From Streptomyces sp. NBC_00247 (GTDB taxonomy: Bacteria; Actinomycetota; Actinomycetes; Streptomycetales; Streptomycetaceae): a stretch of DNA of 64,000 nt. Made by a program: the position numbers and the translations under genes. The notes below the pieces were generated by a model. The model had not been told where the DNA came from, ran no database searches, and was given only the letters and a program-made list of their open reading frames with translations. Positions 34,083-42,664 of this stretch are shown in pieces (position 1 is the stretch's first letter; each line of letters starts with the position of its first letter). The DNA lies in the NCBI RefSeq assembly GCF_036188265.1, contig NZ_CP108093.1:5857001-5921000 (forward strand), in the 5' to 3' direction.

Positions 34083-34432
34083 ACCCCGGGGCGGGGTGGA
34101 GCGGGGTGGAGTGGAACGGGGCGGGGCCGGGGCGGCGGCACGGGTGCGCGGTCGCACCGCCGCCCGCCCGAACCGCTCCGGCCCCGACGCCGCCCGCCCG
34201 TACCGCCGTCCCGCGCCTGCCTCCGCAGCGCGGCCTCATCGCCAACTCCCTCGATCCCAGGGCGAAAATATTGCGCCAACCGGAATCTTCCATGGCACTT
34301 CCGGCCCAACGCGCCCCTGTCGTCGCAACCTTCGCGCGAGTCATTCACACGCCCCGCACTCTGGGTTAACTTCAGGCCACGCAGCCGCTCCCCACCGTGC
34401 AGCCGCATCACTTTTCCATGGGCGGAACCCTC
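34083..34432 (+). promoter_or_regulatory. Intergenic stretch with candidate promoter of the MalK-type gene
   Basis: The first 50 bases hold short GGGGTGGAGC/GGGGCGGGG repeats and a bulged hairpin (34131-34164) that may end the oxidoreductase transcript. TTCACA at 34344-34349 and TTAACT at 34366-34371, spaced 16 bases, look like a -35/-10 pair for the ABC ATPase gene. No gene is seen in it. Confidence 0.45.
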
Positions 34433-35860
34433 ATGACTCGCGCGATCTCTCTGCAGGACATCAGCAAGGCGTACGGACGGGGTCCGCGTGCAGTGGACCG
34501 CTTCTCGCTCGACATCGAACCCGGTGAGTTCGTGGTGCTGCTCGGCCCCTCGGGCTGCGGCAAATCCACGGTCCTGCGGATGATCGCGGGGCTGGAGGAG
34601 GCCACCGAAGGCGAGATCCTGCTCGACGGCGAACCGGCCTCCCATCTCCAGCCCCGCGAAAGGGGCATGGCGATGGTCTTCCAGAACTTCGCCCTCTACC
34701 CGAGCATGACGAACCGGGGCAACATCGGCTTCCCGCTCAAGCTCCAGAACCCGCGCGAGGACAACACCGAGCAGATCGAGGCCACAGCGCGGATGCTCGG
34801 CATCGAGGGAGTCCTCGACCGCTATCCGGGCCAGCTCTCCGGTGGTGAACGCCAGCGAGTCGCCATGGGCCGGGCCATCTCCCGCCGCCCCTCGGTCTTC
34901 CTGATGGACGAGCCGCTCTCCAACCTCGACGCCAAGCTCCGCAACCACCTGCGCGCCGAAATCGCCCAGCTCACGAAGGAGTTGGGGGTCACCACGGTCT
35001 ACGTCACGCACGACCAGTCCGAGGCGATGTCCCTCGGCGACCGTGTCGCCGTGCTGCGTGGCGGAGTGCTCCAGCAGGTCAGCGCCCCGCGCCAGGTGTA
35101 CGCCCTGCCGGAGAACGTCTTCGTCGCCGCCTTCATCGGCACCCCGAGGATCAACCTCCTCCAGGCCGTCGTCCACGCCCCGCTCGAAGGGCGGATGTCG
35201 CTCGATCTGGGGCGTCAGCGCCTCGCACTGCCCGAACCGCTCAGCCCCGACCACCAGTTGCTCCGCATCCAGCAGGGCCGCAGGATCATCGTGGGGCTGC
35301 GCTCCGAAGCCGTACGGATCGCACCGCCGAGCCAGGCCCGCCCCGGTGAGGTGGCGCTCGGTGGCATCGTCCAGCACGTGGAGTACCAGGGCCACGAGGC
35401 GCTGGTGCACCTCAGCACCGGATCGCAGCCGGCCGTGGTGCCCGACCTCGAATCCGCCCGCCCGGAGGTGTCCGCGCGCCGGCGCCGCACGACGGGCGGC
35501 CGGGCGGGAGGGGCGGTCCACGGTGACTCCTCGCGCGGCGGGCGCCGGGAGGGCACGGCCTGGGCCCGGGGCGGCGGCCTCGGCGTACTGGAACGCCTGC
35601 GGGAGAAGGCCGGCCACATCAGCGGACCGGTCGTGGCGCTCGGCGAGCCTCCCCACCACGGACAGCGGAACGCGATGAGCGGCCCCGACCGACCGGCCGT
35701 CAGCCCGGGCGACCTCGTCGTGCGCACCAGCCCGGACATGCGGCTGCGCACCGGCGGCCAAGTGCCCCTCCTGGTGGACCTGGCACACCTGTACGTCTTC
35801 GACCACCAGGGCCGCCGGATCTGTCCGCTGCCGAGGGACGTGCCGGGGCTGGACGTCTGA
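34433..35860 (+). CDS. MalK/MsiK-type sugar ABC transporter ATPase
   Basis: A 475-residue ABC ATPase starting at ATG 34433. Walker A is GPSGCGKST (38-46), the signature LSGGERQRVAMGRA, Walker B VFLMDEPLSNLDAKLR and the H-loop YVTHDQSEAM; these are of the carbohydrate (CUT1) subclass. The C-terminal TOBE part carries an insert of roughly 80 residues rich in Arg/Gly/Ser (RRRTTGGRAGGAVHGDSSRG) between its strands, making it about 100 residues longer than MalK/MsiK. No permease or binding protein is adjacent, which suits a multi-task ATPase serving several sugar transporters, such as the permease pair at 61.5-63.4 kb. Confidence 0.88.
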   Translation: MTRAISLQDISKAYGRGPRAVDRFSLDIEPGEFVVLLGPSGCGKSTVLRMIAGLEEATEGEILLDGEPASHLQPRERGMAMVFQNFALYPSMTNRGNIGFPLKLQNPREDNTEQIEATARMLGIEGVLDRYPGQLSGGERQRVAMGRAISRRPSVFLMDEPLSNLDAKLRNHLRAEIAQLTKELGVTTVYVTHDQSEAMSLGDRVAVLRGGVLQQVSAPRQVYALPENVFVAAFIGTPRINLLQAVVHAPLEGRMSLDLGRQRLALPEPLSPDHQLLRIQQGRRIIVGLRSEAVRIAPPSQARPGEVALGGIVQHVEYQGHEALVHLSTGSQPAVVPDLESARPEVSARRRRTTGGRAGGAVHGDSSRGGRREGTAWARGGGLGVLERLREKAGHISGPVVALGEPPHHGQRNAMSGPDRPAVSPGDLVVRTSPDMRLRTGGQVPLLVDLAHLYVFDHQGRRICPLPRDVPGLDV

Positions 35861-35885
35861 GCGGCGCGCCCGCACTTCACGCTCC

Positions 35886-35953
35886 CGTACGTCACGCGCC
35901 GGTACGTCACGCGCCGGTACGTCACGCGCCCGTACGTCACGCGCCGGTACGTC
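35886..35953 (+). repeat. 15-bp tandem repeat, about 4.5 copies
   Basis: The unit sGTACGTCACGCGCC (s = C or G) repeats at 35886, 35901, 35916 and 35931, with a partial fifth copy at 35946 (GGTACGTC). Copies differ only at the first base. It lies between convergent stops of the ABC ATPase and MarR genes. Confidence 0.85.
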
Positions 35954-35993
35954 GGTCGTTCGCGCCACGCCCCCCGTGTGCGGTCGTGCGCCG

Positions 35994-36761
35994 TCAGCCC
36001 TCCGGACCGGCTCCGGAGGGCGTACCGGCTCCGTGACCTCCGTCCGGCGCCGCCGCCGGTTTCGCGACGAGGATGTCGCGGGCCTGCTCGGCGGCGCGAG
36101 CGATGCTCTCCGAGACGAAGTCGGTGAAGCGGGCGATGTTCTCCATGCGGTGGGCGGCCGGTGTGCCGGAACCCAGTACGCCGACGCCCTGCCGTGCCAC
36201 TTCGGCGAGTTGGGCGGTGGAACGGGCACTGGCCATCACCGACTGGTACCAGACGTCGTCGTCGGCGACGTACCGCTCGCGGCGTCCCTCGTCGCGTTCG
36301 CGGCGGACGAGGCCCTGGCTTTCGAGGTACGCGATCGACTTGGAGACGGTCGCCGGGCTGACCTGGAGCCGCCGCACGAGTTCGGACGCGGTGACGCTGC
36401 CCGCGTCGGTGGTGTAGAGGCAGACCAGGATCCGGGCCATCATCCGCGACAGCCCCGACTGCACGAGGATGTCCGTGAACGTCTCCTCGTACGCGCGCAC
36501 CGCCTCCGCGTCCCGTCCGGGTTCCAACGGCGCCCCGGCCTCCCGGACTTCCGCCTGCCGCGGGCGCTGCGCCCGGCGCCCGGTGGCGCGCTGGGCCTGG
36601 TCGGCGCGGTAGCCGGTGGGGCCGCCGTTGCGCATGACCTCGCGGGTGACGGTCGAGGTCGGGCGGTCGAGGCGCCGGGCGATCTCCGCGTAGGAGAGGT
36701 CGTCGGCCAGACCGAGCGCGATCTGCTGACGTTCCTGCTGGGTGAGTCTGCCTCCCGGCAT
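35994..36761 (-). CDS. HTH plus MarR-type transcriptional regulator
   Basis: A 255-residue regulator with two DNA-binding regions. Residues 1-50 (LTQQERQQIALGLADDLSYA, EIARRLDRPTSTVTREVMRN) are an IS30/Sigma-70 region 4-like helix-turn-helix. Residues about 85-175 form a GbsR/MarR winged helix (LSRMMARILVCLYTTDAGSV, ASELVRRLQVSPATVSKSIA, YLESQGLVRRERDEGRRERY). A C-terminal helical part may bind ligand. It is divergent from the DUF4097/ABC operon with 429 bases between, where TTGCAA-type repeats are a candidate binding site. Confidence 0.82.
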   Translation of the reverse strand: MPGGRLTQQERQQIALGLADDLSYAEIARRLDRPTSTVTREVMRNGGPTGYRADQAQRATGRRAQRPRQAEVREAGAPLEPGRDAEAVRAYEETFTDILVQSGLSRMMARILVCLYTTDAGSVTASELVRRLQVSPATVSKSIAYLESQGLVRRERDEGRRERYVADDDVWYQSVMASARSTAQLAEVARQGVGVLGSGTPAAHRMENIARFTDFVSESIARAAEQARDILVAKPAAAPDGGHGAGTPSGAGPEG

Positions 36762-37190
36762 CGCGTTCTCCTTCGTGGTGCGTGGGGCCCCAGCCTAGGT
36801 CGTGCGTCGAAAGCCCCGCCTGTCCGGCGACGCCCGGCACGCACGCTGGCCGCGTCGTCGGGATCACCCCGGTACGTCCAGTACCGGGCGACCCTCCGCC
36901 GTGCGAGCGCACGCACCGGACGCCGCCGGACCCGCCCTCCGGACGGACGGCGCTACTTTCGGCACACGCCCTGGGCCGCTCCTTTGCGTTCGCGCCCAAC
37001 CCATTGCAACGATTGGGGGCAGGTTCGTTGCATTCGATTCACATTCATTGCAATGAAATCCCTCAACCCACCTGCAATGACGGGTTTTTCATCGACTACT
37101 TCGTTGCCGGAATGGTGAATGCAACGTAGCGTTTCTCTTGTCGGAAACCTCGGGCCGCAGGGGCCCGCGACGCGGACGAAAGAGAAAACC
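36762..37190. promoter_or_regulatory. Divergent regulatory region with TTGCA repeats
   Basis: This region carries AT-richer sequence from 36990 on, with five TTGCA/TGCAA sites: TTGCAAC at 37004, GTTGCAT at 37027, the perfect 14-bp palindrome TTCATTGCAATGAA at 37044-37057, TGCAATG at 37073 and ATGCAACG at 37119. They lie between the MarR-type gene and the DUF4097 operon, and may be its operators. Confidence 0.5.
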
Positions 37191-37862
37191 ATGCAGAAGT
37201 TCGACACCCCCGCCCCGGTCACGGCCGTCGTGGACATCCCCGCCGGACTCATCCGGTTCATCGCCGCCGACCGGCCCGACACCACCGTCGAGATCCTGCC
37301 CGCGGACGCCTCCAAGGGCTCCGACGTCAAGGCGGCCGGGCGGATCGAGGTCACCCACACCGAGGGCGTCCTGCGGATCGAGGCCCCCGCCGCGACCCAC
37401 CGCGTCCTCGGCTCCTCCGGATCGGTCGAGGTGACCGTCCAACTGCCCGCCGGCTCCCGCGTCGAGGCGAAGGCGGCCCTGGCCGAACTCCGCGGCGTCG
37501 GACGGCTCGGCGACGTCGTCTTCGAGGGGCAGGAGGCGACGGTCAAGCTCGACGAGACCGCGAGCGCCAGGCTCACCGTCCTCGCCGGAGACGTCTCGGT
37601 CGGCCGCCTCGGCGGCCCCGCCGAGATCAGCACCCAGAAGGGCGACCTCCACGTCACCGAGGCCGTCCGAGGCACCGTCACCCTGCGTACCTCGCACGGG
37701 AACATCGCCGTCGGCGCCGCCCGCGGGGTCTTTGCCTCCCTGGACGCCGGCACCAGCTACGGCCGGGTGCACAACGCGCTCACCCACACCGACGGCGCCG
37801 CCGCCGGACTGAACATCCACGCGACCACCGCCTACGGCGACATCACCGCCCGCAGCCTGTAA
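37191..37862 (+). CDS. DUF4097 family protein
   Basis: A 223-residue protein from ATG 37191. It is one beta-helix-like DUF4097 fold: repeated short strands with Gly/Asp turns (GSVEVTVQLPAGSRVEAKAA, LAGDVSVGRLGGPAEISTQK, GTVTLRTSHGNIAVGAARG, ATTAYGDITARSL). No signal peptide is visible, so despite the family's older name (putative adhesin) it is probably cytosolic. Streptomyces often place such a gene before a DrrAB-type exporter, as here; a sensor or accessory role for the transporter is an inference. Confidence 0.85.
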   Translation: MQKFDTPAPVTAVVDIPAGLIRFIAADRPDTTVEILPADASKGSDVKAAGRIEVTHTEGVLRIEAPAATHRVLGSSGSVEVTVQLPAGSRVEAKAALAELRGVGRLGDVVFEGQEATVKLDETASARLTVLAGDVSVGRLGGPAEISTQKGDLHVTEAVRGTVTLRTSHGNIAVGAARGVFASLDAGTSYGRVHNALTHTDGAAAGLNIHATTAYGDITARSL

Positions 37863-37874
37863 AGGAGCACTCCC

Positions 37875-38915
37875 GTGGCACACCCCACCACCGACCCGGC
37901 CATCGCGGCGAAGGGTCTGCGCAAGTCCTACGGCGACAAGACCGTCCTCGACGGCATCGACCTGGCCGTCCCGGCCGGGTCCGTGTTCGCGCTGCTCGGT
38001 CCGAACGGGGCCGGCAAGACCACCGTCGTCAAGATCCTCTCGACCCTCATCACCGCCGACGCCGGCCAGGCCCGGGTCGCCGGCCACGACCTGGCCGCCG
38101 CGCCGCAGGCGGTACGGGCCGCGATCGGCGTCACCGGCCAGTTCTCGGCGGTGGACGGCCTGATCACCGGCGAGGAGAACATGCTCCTCATGGCCGACCT
38201 GCACCACCTCCCCACAACGGAGGGCAAGCGGGTCGCCGCCGGACTGCTGGAACGCTTCGACCTCACCGACGCGGCGAAGAAGCCCGCCTCCACCTACTCC
38301 GGCGGCATGAAACGCCGCCTCGACATCGCCATGACCCTGGTCGGCGACCCCAGGATCATCTTCCTCGACGAACCCACCACCGGACTCGACCCCCGCTCCC
38401 GCCACACCATGTGGGGCATCATCCGCGAACTCGTCACCGGCGGCACCACCGTCTTCCTCACCACCCAGTACCTCGACGAAGCCGACGAACTCGCCGACCG
38501 CATCGCCGTCCTCCACGACGGCAGGATCGCCGCCGAAGGCACCGCCGACGAACTCAAGCGCCTCGTCCCCGGCGGACACGTCCGCCTCCGCTTCACCGAC
38601 CCCGCCCCCTACCGCGAAGCCGCGACCGCCCTGCCCGACGCCGCCCGCGACGACGACGCCCTCACCCTCCAGATCCTCAGCGACGGCAGCCAGCGCGAAC
38701 TGCGCACCATCCTCGACCGCCTCGACACCGCAGGCGTCGAAGCCGACGAACTCACCGTCCACACCCCCGACCTCGACGACGTGTTCTTCGCCCTCACCGA
38801 CACCACCCACGTCCCCCACCAGGCGGACCAGCAGGACGGGCCGGACCAGCAGACACGGTCGCCCCGGCCGTCCACGTCGCCCCAGTCGCCCCAGTCCAAG
38901 GAGGACGTCCGATGA
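37875..38915 (+). CDS. DrrA-type ABC exporter ATPase
   Basis: A 346-residue ATPase; GTG 37875 is behind AAAGGAG. Walker A is GPNGAGKTT, the signature YSGGMKRRLDIAM and Walker B IIFLDEPTTGLDPRSR; TTQYLDEADELADRI is the daunorubicin-resistance (DrrA) subfamily stretch. The tail is low-complexity (SPRPSTSPQSPQSKE). With the overlapping permease it forms an ABC-2 exporter, probably for hydrophobic compounds, lipids or an antibiotic. It lies 12 bases after DUF4097, and the permease start overlaps its stop by ATGA. Confidence 0.92.
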   Translation: MAHPTTDPAIAAKGLRKSYGDKTVLDGIDLAVPAGSVFALLGPNGAGKTTVVKILSTLITADAGQARVAGHDLAAAPQAVRAAIGVTGQFSAVDGLITGEENMLLMADLHHLPTTEGKRVAAGLLERFDLTDAAKKPASTYSGGMKRRLDIAMTLVGDPRIIFLDEPTTGLDPRSRHTMWGIIRELVTGGTTVFLTTQYLDEADELADRIAVLHDGRIAAEGTADELKRLVPGGHVRLRFTDPAPYREAATALPDAARDDDALTLQILSDGSQRELRTILDRLDTAGVEADELTVHTPDLDDVFFALTDTTHVPHQADQQDGPDQQTRSPRPSTSPQSPQSKEDVR

Positions 38916-39697
38916 GCTCCCTCTCCCTCGCCGTGCGCGACTCGTCCACGATGCTGCGCCGCAACCTGCTGCACGCCCGGCGCTACCCCTCGCTCACCCT
39001 GAACCTGCTGCTCACGCCGATCATGCTGCTCCTGCTCTTCGTCTACATCTTCGGCGACACCATGAGCGCGGGCATCGGCGGCGGGGACCGCTCCGACTAC
39101 ATCGCCTACATCGTGCCGGGCCTGCTGCTGATGACCATCGGGAGCACCGTGGTCGGCAGTGCGGTCTCCGTCTCGATGGACATGACCGAGGGCATCATCG
39201 CCCGCTTCCGCACCATGGCGATCCACCGGGGATCGGTCCTCGTCGGGCACGTCGTCGGCAGCGTGCTGCAGTCGGTCGCCAGTGTGGTCCTCGTCGGGGC
39301 GGTCGGGGTGGCCATCGGCTTCCGCTCCACCGACGCCACTGTCCTGGAGTGGCTGGCGGCCTTCGGGCTGCTGGTGCTGTTCGCCCTGGCGCTCACCTGG
39401 ATCGCGGTCGGGATGGGCCTGGTCAGCCCGACCGTGGAGGCGGCGAGCAACAACGCGATGCCCCTGATCCTGCTCCCGCTCCTCTCCAGCGCTTTCGTCC
39501 CCGTCGACTCCATGCCCGGCTGGTTCCAGCCGGTCGCCGAGTACCAGCCGTTCACCCCGGCCATCGAGACCCTGCGCGGACTCCTGCTCGGCACCGAGAT
39601 CGGCGACAACGGTCTCATCGCCGTCGCCTGGTGCCTGGGCCTCTCGGTCCTCGGCTACCTCTGGTCGACCTCGACCTTCAACGCCGACCCGAAGTAA
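38912..39697 (+). CDS. DrrB-type ABC-2 exporter permease
   Basis: A 261-residue membrane protein with six predicted spans: LTLNLLLTPIMLLLLFVYIF, YIVPGLLLMTIGSTVVGSAV, VLQSVASVVLVGAVGVAIGF, and three later. The conserved ABC-2 turn SMDMTEGIIARFRTMAIHRG between helices 2 and 3 and the NNAMPLILLPLLSSAFVP loop are seen, as in DrrB. Start ATG 38912 overlaps the DrrA stop. It forms the channel of the exporter; no substrate gene is nearby. Confidence 0.9.
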   Translation: MSSLSLAVRDSSTMLRRNLLHARRYPSLTLNLLLTPIMLLLLFVYIFGDTMSAGIGGGDRSDYIAYIVPGLLLMTIGSTVVGSAVSVSMDMTEGIIARFRTMAIHRGSVLVGHVVGSVLQSVASVVLVGAVGVAIGFRSTDATVLEWLAAFGLLVLFALALTWIAVGMGLVSPTVEAASNNAMPLILLPLLSSAFVPVDSMPGWFQPVAEYQPFTPAIETLRGLLLGTEIGDNGLIAVAWCLGLSVLGYLWSTSTFNADPK

Positions 39698-40012
39698 GCC
39701 GCCATGGCCACCAGGGCCGCACCCCGCACCCCCGCACCCCGTACCGCCCCGAGGGCGGCGTGACCCGGCGAACGAGCCGGAGAGCGCCGCCCCTCGGCGT
39801 TCGCCGGTCTCCTCCGTGATCCGGCCGGCGCCCACGTGACGCGCGTCTCGGGCCCCTCCCGGTACCGGCTCTGGCGCACAAAAACTAACAGCGCTAGTTT
39901 GGGGTTCCGGCGACCAGGCGCGGACGACCGAGAGCCGGAAACGACCGAGCCGGACGACCGCAAGCCGGCCCCACACAGCGGCCGAACACCGCAAGCCCGG
40001 GAGGAACAGCCC
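39698..40012 (+). promoter_or_regulatory. Intergenic stretch with the aldehyde dehydrogenase promoter
   Basis: It holds, apart from the AAACTA-type element at 39882, only GC-rich sequence with a short CCGCCC/GGGCGG hairpin near 39745 that may end the exporter transcript. GGGAGGAA at 40000-40007 is the ribosome site of the aldehyde dehydrogenase gene. No gene is seen. Confidence 0.5.
39882..39900. promoter_or_regulatory. Candidate operator AAACTA-type palindrome upstream of the aldehyde dehydrogenase
   Basis: AAACTAACAGCGCTAGTTT (19 bp) is a dyad with half-site AAACTAGCA. It matches the element at 47755-47773 at 16 of 19 bases and overlaps a TAGTTT -10-like box, 113 bases before the gene. This is the pattern expected of a TetR-type repressor site. 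Confidence 0.55.
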
Positions 40013-41407
40013 ATGAAGGCCCACGACGGGATGTACATCGGCGGCGCATGGCGACCCGCCGAGGGCCGCGACACCATCGCGGTCGTGAACCCGGCCGACG
40101 AGCAGGTCATCGCCCATGTGCCTGCGGGGACGCCCGCCGACGTGGACGCCGCCGTACGTGCCGCGCGCGCCGCGCTCCCCGGCTGGGCCGCCACCCCGCC
40201 CGCCGGGCGCGCCGCACGGCTCGCCGCCCTGCGGGACGTCCTCGCCGCCCGCGCGGAGGAGATCGCCGCGACGGTCACCGCCGAACTCGGCTCCCCGCTC
40301 CGGCTCTCGCAGACCGTGCACGCGGGCGTGCCGGTGCTGGTCGCCGGTTCGTACGCCGAACTCGCCGCCACGTACGCCTTCGAGGAGAAGCTCGGGAACT
40401 CCACCGTGCTGCACGAGCCGGTCGGGGTCGTCGGGGCGATCACCCCCTGGAACTACCCGCTCCACCAGATCGTCGCCAAGGTGGCCCCCGCGCTGGCCGC
40501 CGGCTGCACGGTCGTCCTCAAGCCCGCCGAGGACACCCCGCTGACCGCCCAACTCTTCGCCGAAGCCGCCGAGGAGGCCGGGATCCCGGCCGGTGTCTTC
40601 AACCTGGTCACCGGTCTCGGCCCGGTCGCCGGGCAGGCGCTCGCCGAGCACCCCGGGGTCGACCTCGTCTCCTTCACCGGCTCCACGGCCGTCGGCAGGT
40701 CGATCGGCGCCACCGCGAGCGGCGCCGTCAAGCGTGTCGCACTGGAGCTGGGCGGCAAGTCCGCCAACGTGATCCTGCCGGGTGCCGACCTCGCCAAGGC
40801 CGTCAACGTCGGCGTCGCCAACGTGATGTCCAACTCCGGCCAGACGTGCAGCGCGTGGACCCGGATGCTGGTGGACGCCGAGCGGTACGAGGAAGCCGTG
40901 GCCCTCGCGGCGGCGGCCGTCGCCAAGTACGTCCCCGGGGAGCGGATCGGACCCGTCGTCAACGCCAAGCAGCAGGCGCGGGTGCGGGGTTACATCGAGA
41001 AGGGCATCGCGGAAGGCGCCCGGCTCGTCGCCGGAGGCCCCGACTCCCCGCAGGAGGTCGGCTATTACGTCAGGCCCACCGTCTTCGCCGACGTCACCGG
41101 GGACATGGCCATCGCCCAGGAGGAGATCTTCGGCCCGGTCCTCTCCATCCTCCGGTACGAGGACGAGGAGGACGCCCTCCGTATCGCCAACGGCACCGTC
41201 TACGGCCTGGCCGGCGCGGTCTGGGCGGCCGACGACGAGCGGGCCGTCGCCTTCGCCCGCCGGATGGAGACCGGGCAGGTCGACATCAACGGCGGCCGGT
41301 TCAACCCGCTGGCACCCTTCGGCGGCTACAAGCAGTCCGGCGTCGGCCGTGAACTCGGCCCGCACGGTCTCGCCGAGTACCTCCAGACGAAGTCCTTCCA
41401 GTTCTGA
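40013..41407 (+). CDS. NAD(P)-dependent aldehyde dehydrogenase
   Basis: A 464-residue ALDH from ATG 40013, with GGGAGGAA upstream. Asn147 (PWNYPL), general base Glu245 (ELGGKS) and nucleophile Cys279 (GQTCSAWT) are all in place; EEIFGPVLSIL and FGGYKQSGVGRE are also typical. It oxidises an aldehyde to an acid, with NAD(P). It is followed after 101 bases by an alcohol dehydrogenase on the same strand, so an alcohol to aldehyde to acid pathway is likely. The operator-like element upstream suggests regulation with the acyl-CoA dehydrogenase gene. Confidence 0.93.
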   Translation: MKAHDGMYIGGAWRPAEGRDTIAVVNPADEQVIAHVPAGTPADVDAAVRAARAALPGWAATPPAGRAARLAALRDVLAARAEEIAATVTAELGSPLRLSQTVHAGVPVLVAGSYAELAATYAFEEKLGNSTVLHEPVGVVGAITPWNYPLHQIVAKVAPALAAGCTVVLKPAEDTPLTAQLFAEAAEEAGIPAGVFNLVTGLGPVAGQALAEHPGVDLVSFTGSTAVGRSIGATASGAVKRVALELGGKSANVILPGADLAKAVNVGVANVMSNSGQTCSAWTRMLVDAERYEEAVALAAAAVAKYVPGERIGPVVNAKQQARVRGYIEKGIAEGARLVAGGPDSPQEVGYYVRPTVFADVTGDMAIAQEEIFGPVLSILRYEDEEDALRIANGTVYGLAGAVWAADDERAVAFARRMETGQVDINGGRFNPLAPFGGYKQSGVGRELGPHGLAEYLQTKSFQF

Positions 41408-41508
41408 ACTCCGGCCGCACGCCGCCCGGTCAGCCGCCGGGGCGCCCGGCCGACCCCAGTCCGCCGCCGGTCCCGCCGGGCCCGGCCCACCAACCGAGGG
41501 AGCCGTCC

Positions 41509-42588
41509 GTGGTTCGCGCCGCCGTACTGCCCGCCGTCCAAGCGCCGCTGGAGATCACCGACATCGAGCTGCCGGACACCGGTCCGGGCCAGGTGAGGGT
41601 GAGCCTGGCCGCCGCCGGGGTCTGCCACTCCGACCTGTCGCTGAGCAACGGCACCATGCGCCTGCCGGTGCCCTGCGTACTCGGCCACGAGGGCGCGGGC
41701 ACCGTCCTGGAGGTCGGCGAGGGCGTCGAGCACGTCGTCCCGGGTGACGGCGTCGTCCTCAACTGGGCACCCTCCTGCGGCACATGCCATCCCTGCCGGA
41801 TCGGTGAGGTCTGGCTCTGCGCCGACGCGCTGAAGGGCGCAGCGAACGTCCATGCCCGCCTCGCGGACGGCACCGCACTCCACCCCGGCCTGAACGTCGG
41901 CGCGTTCGCGCAGGAGACCCTCGTCGCCGCCAACTGCGTACTGCCCGCCCCGGCGGGCATCCCGCTCACCGACGCGGCCCTCCTCGGCTGCGCGGTGCTC
42001 ACCGGCTACGGCGCGGTCCACCACTCCGCACGCGTGCGGGCCGGGGAGACCGTGGCCGTGTTCGGGATCGGCGGGGTCGGTCTCGCCGTGCTCCAGTCGG
42101 CGCGCATCGCCGGTGCCTCCCGGATCATCGCCGTGGACGTCACGCCGGAGAAGGAGGAGCTGGCCCGGCTGGCCGGTGCCACCGACTACGTCGTCGCCTC
42201 CGCCACCACCCCCCGCGAGATCCGGGGGCTCACCGACGGGGTGGGCGCGGACGTGGCCGTGGAGTGCGTGGGGCTCGCCCGGACCATCCGTACCGCCTGG
42301 GAGTCCACCCGCAGGGGCGGCCGTACCACCGTCGTCGGCATCGGCGGCAAGGACCAGGACGTCACCTTCAACGCCCTGGAGATCTTCCACTGGGGCCGCT
42401 CCCTGACCGGCTGCGTCTACGGCAACAGCGACCCGGAACGCGATCTGCCGGTGCTCGCCGAGCACATCCGCGCGGGCCGCTTCGACGTGTCGTCGATGGT
42501 CACCGAGCGGATCTCGCTCGACGGCATCCCCGCCGCCTTCGAGAACATGGTCGCCGGAAAGGGCGGCCGGGCCCTGGTCACCTTCTGA
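41509..42588 (+). CDS. Zinc-dependent alcohol dehydrogenase
   Basis: A 359-residue medium-chain dehydrogenase; GTG 41509 follows GAGGGAG. The catalytic zinc ligands start with Cys39 (GVCHSD) and His60-Glu61 (LGHEGAG), and the structural zinc is held by Cys90, Cys93, Cys96 and Cys104. The cofactor loop is AVFGIGGVGLAVLQ. It is of the class III/mycothiol-type group. It probably oxidises an alcohol whose aldehyde product is taken by the dehydrogenase upstream. A terminator follows and closes the operon. Confidence 0.92.
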   Translation: MVRAAVLPAVQAPLEITDIELPDTGPGQVRVSLAAAGVCHSDLSLSNGTMRLPVPCVLGHEGAGTVLEVGEGVEHVVPGDGVVLNWAPSCGTCHPCRIGEVWLCADALKGAANVHARLADGTALHPGLNVGAFAQETLVAANCVLPAPAGIPLTDAALLGCAVLTGYGAVHHSARVRAGETVAVFGIGGVGLAVLQSARIAGASRIIAVDVTPEKEELARLAGATDYVVASATTPREIRGLTDGVGADVAVECVGLARTIRTAWESTRRGGRTTVVGIGGKDQDVTFNALEIFHWGRSLTGCVYGNSDPERDLPVLAEHIRAGRFDVSSMVTERISLDGIPAAFENMVAGKGGRALVTF

Positions 42589-42601
42589 GGCCGCCCCGCG
42601 C

Positions 42602-42631
42602 GGCCGCCCGTACCCCTGGGCACGGGCGGCC
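42602..42631. terminator. Bidirectional hairpin between adh and phoD genes
   Basis: A near-perfect 14-bp stem with one mismatch (42602-42615 with 42618-42631) in the gap between the convergent stops. Confidence 0.65.
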
Positions 42632-42664
42632 GGCGGCGGGTCGCGCGCGGTTCTCGCGGTCGGG

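Noticed and set aside
38609..41365. Long open frame antisense to the ABC exporter and aldehyde dehydrogenase genes
   Set aside because: Low-complexity Gly/Asp/Val-rich protein with no family signal; it spans several well-recognised genes on the other strand.
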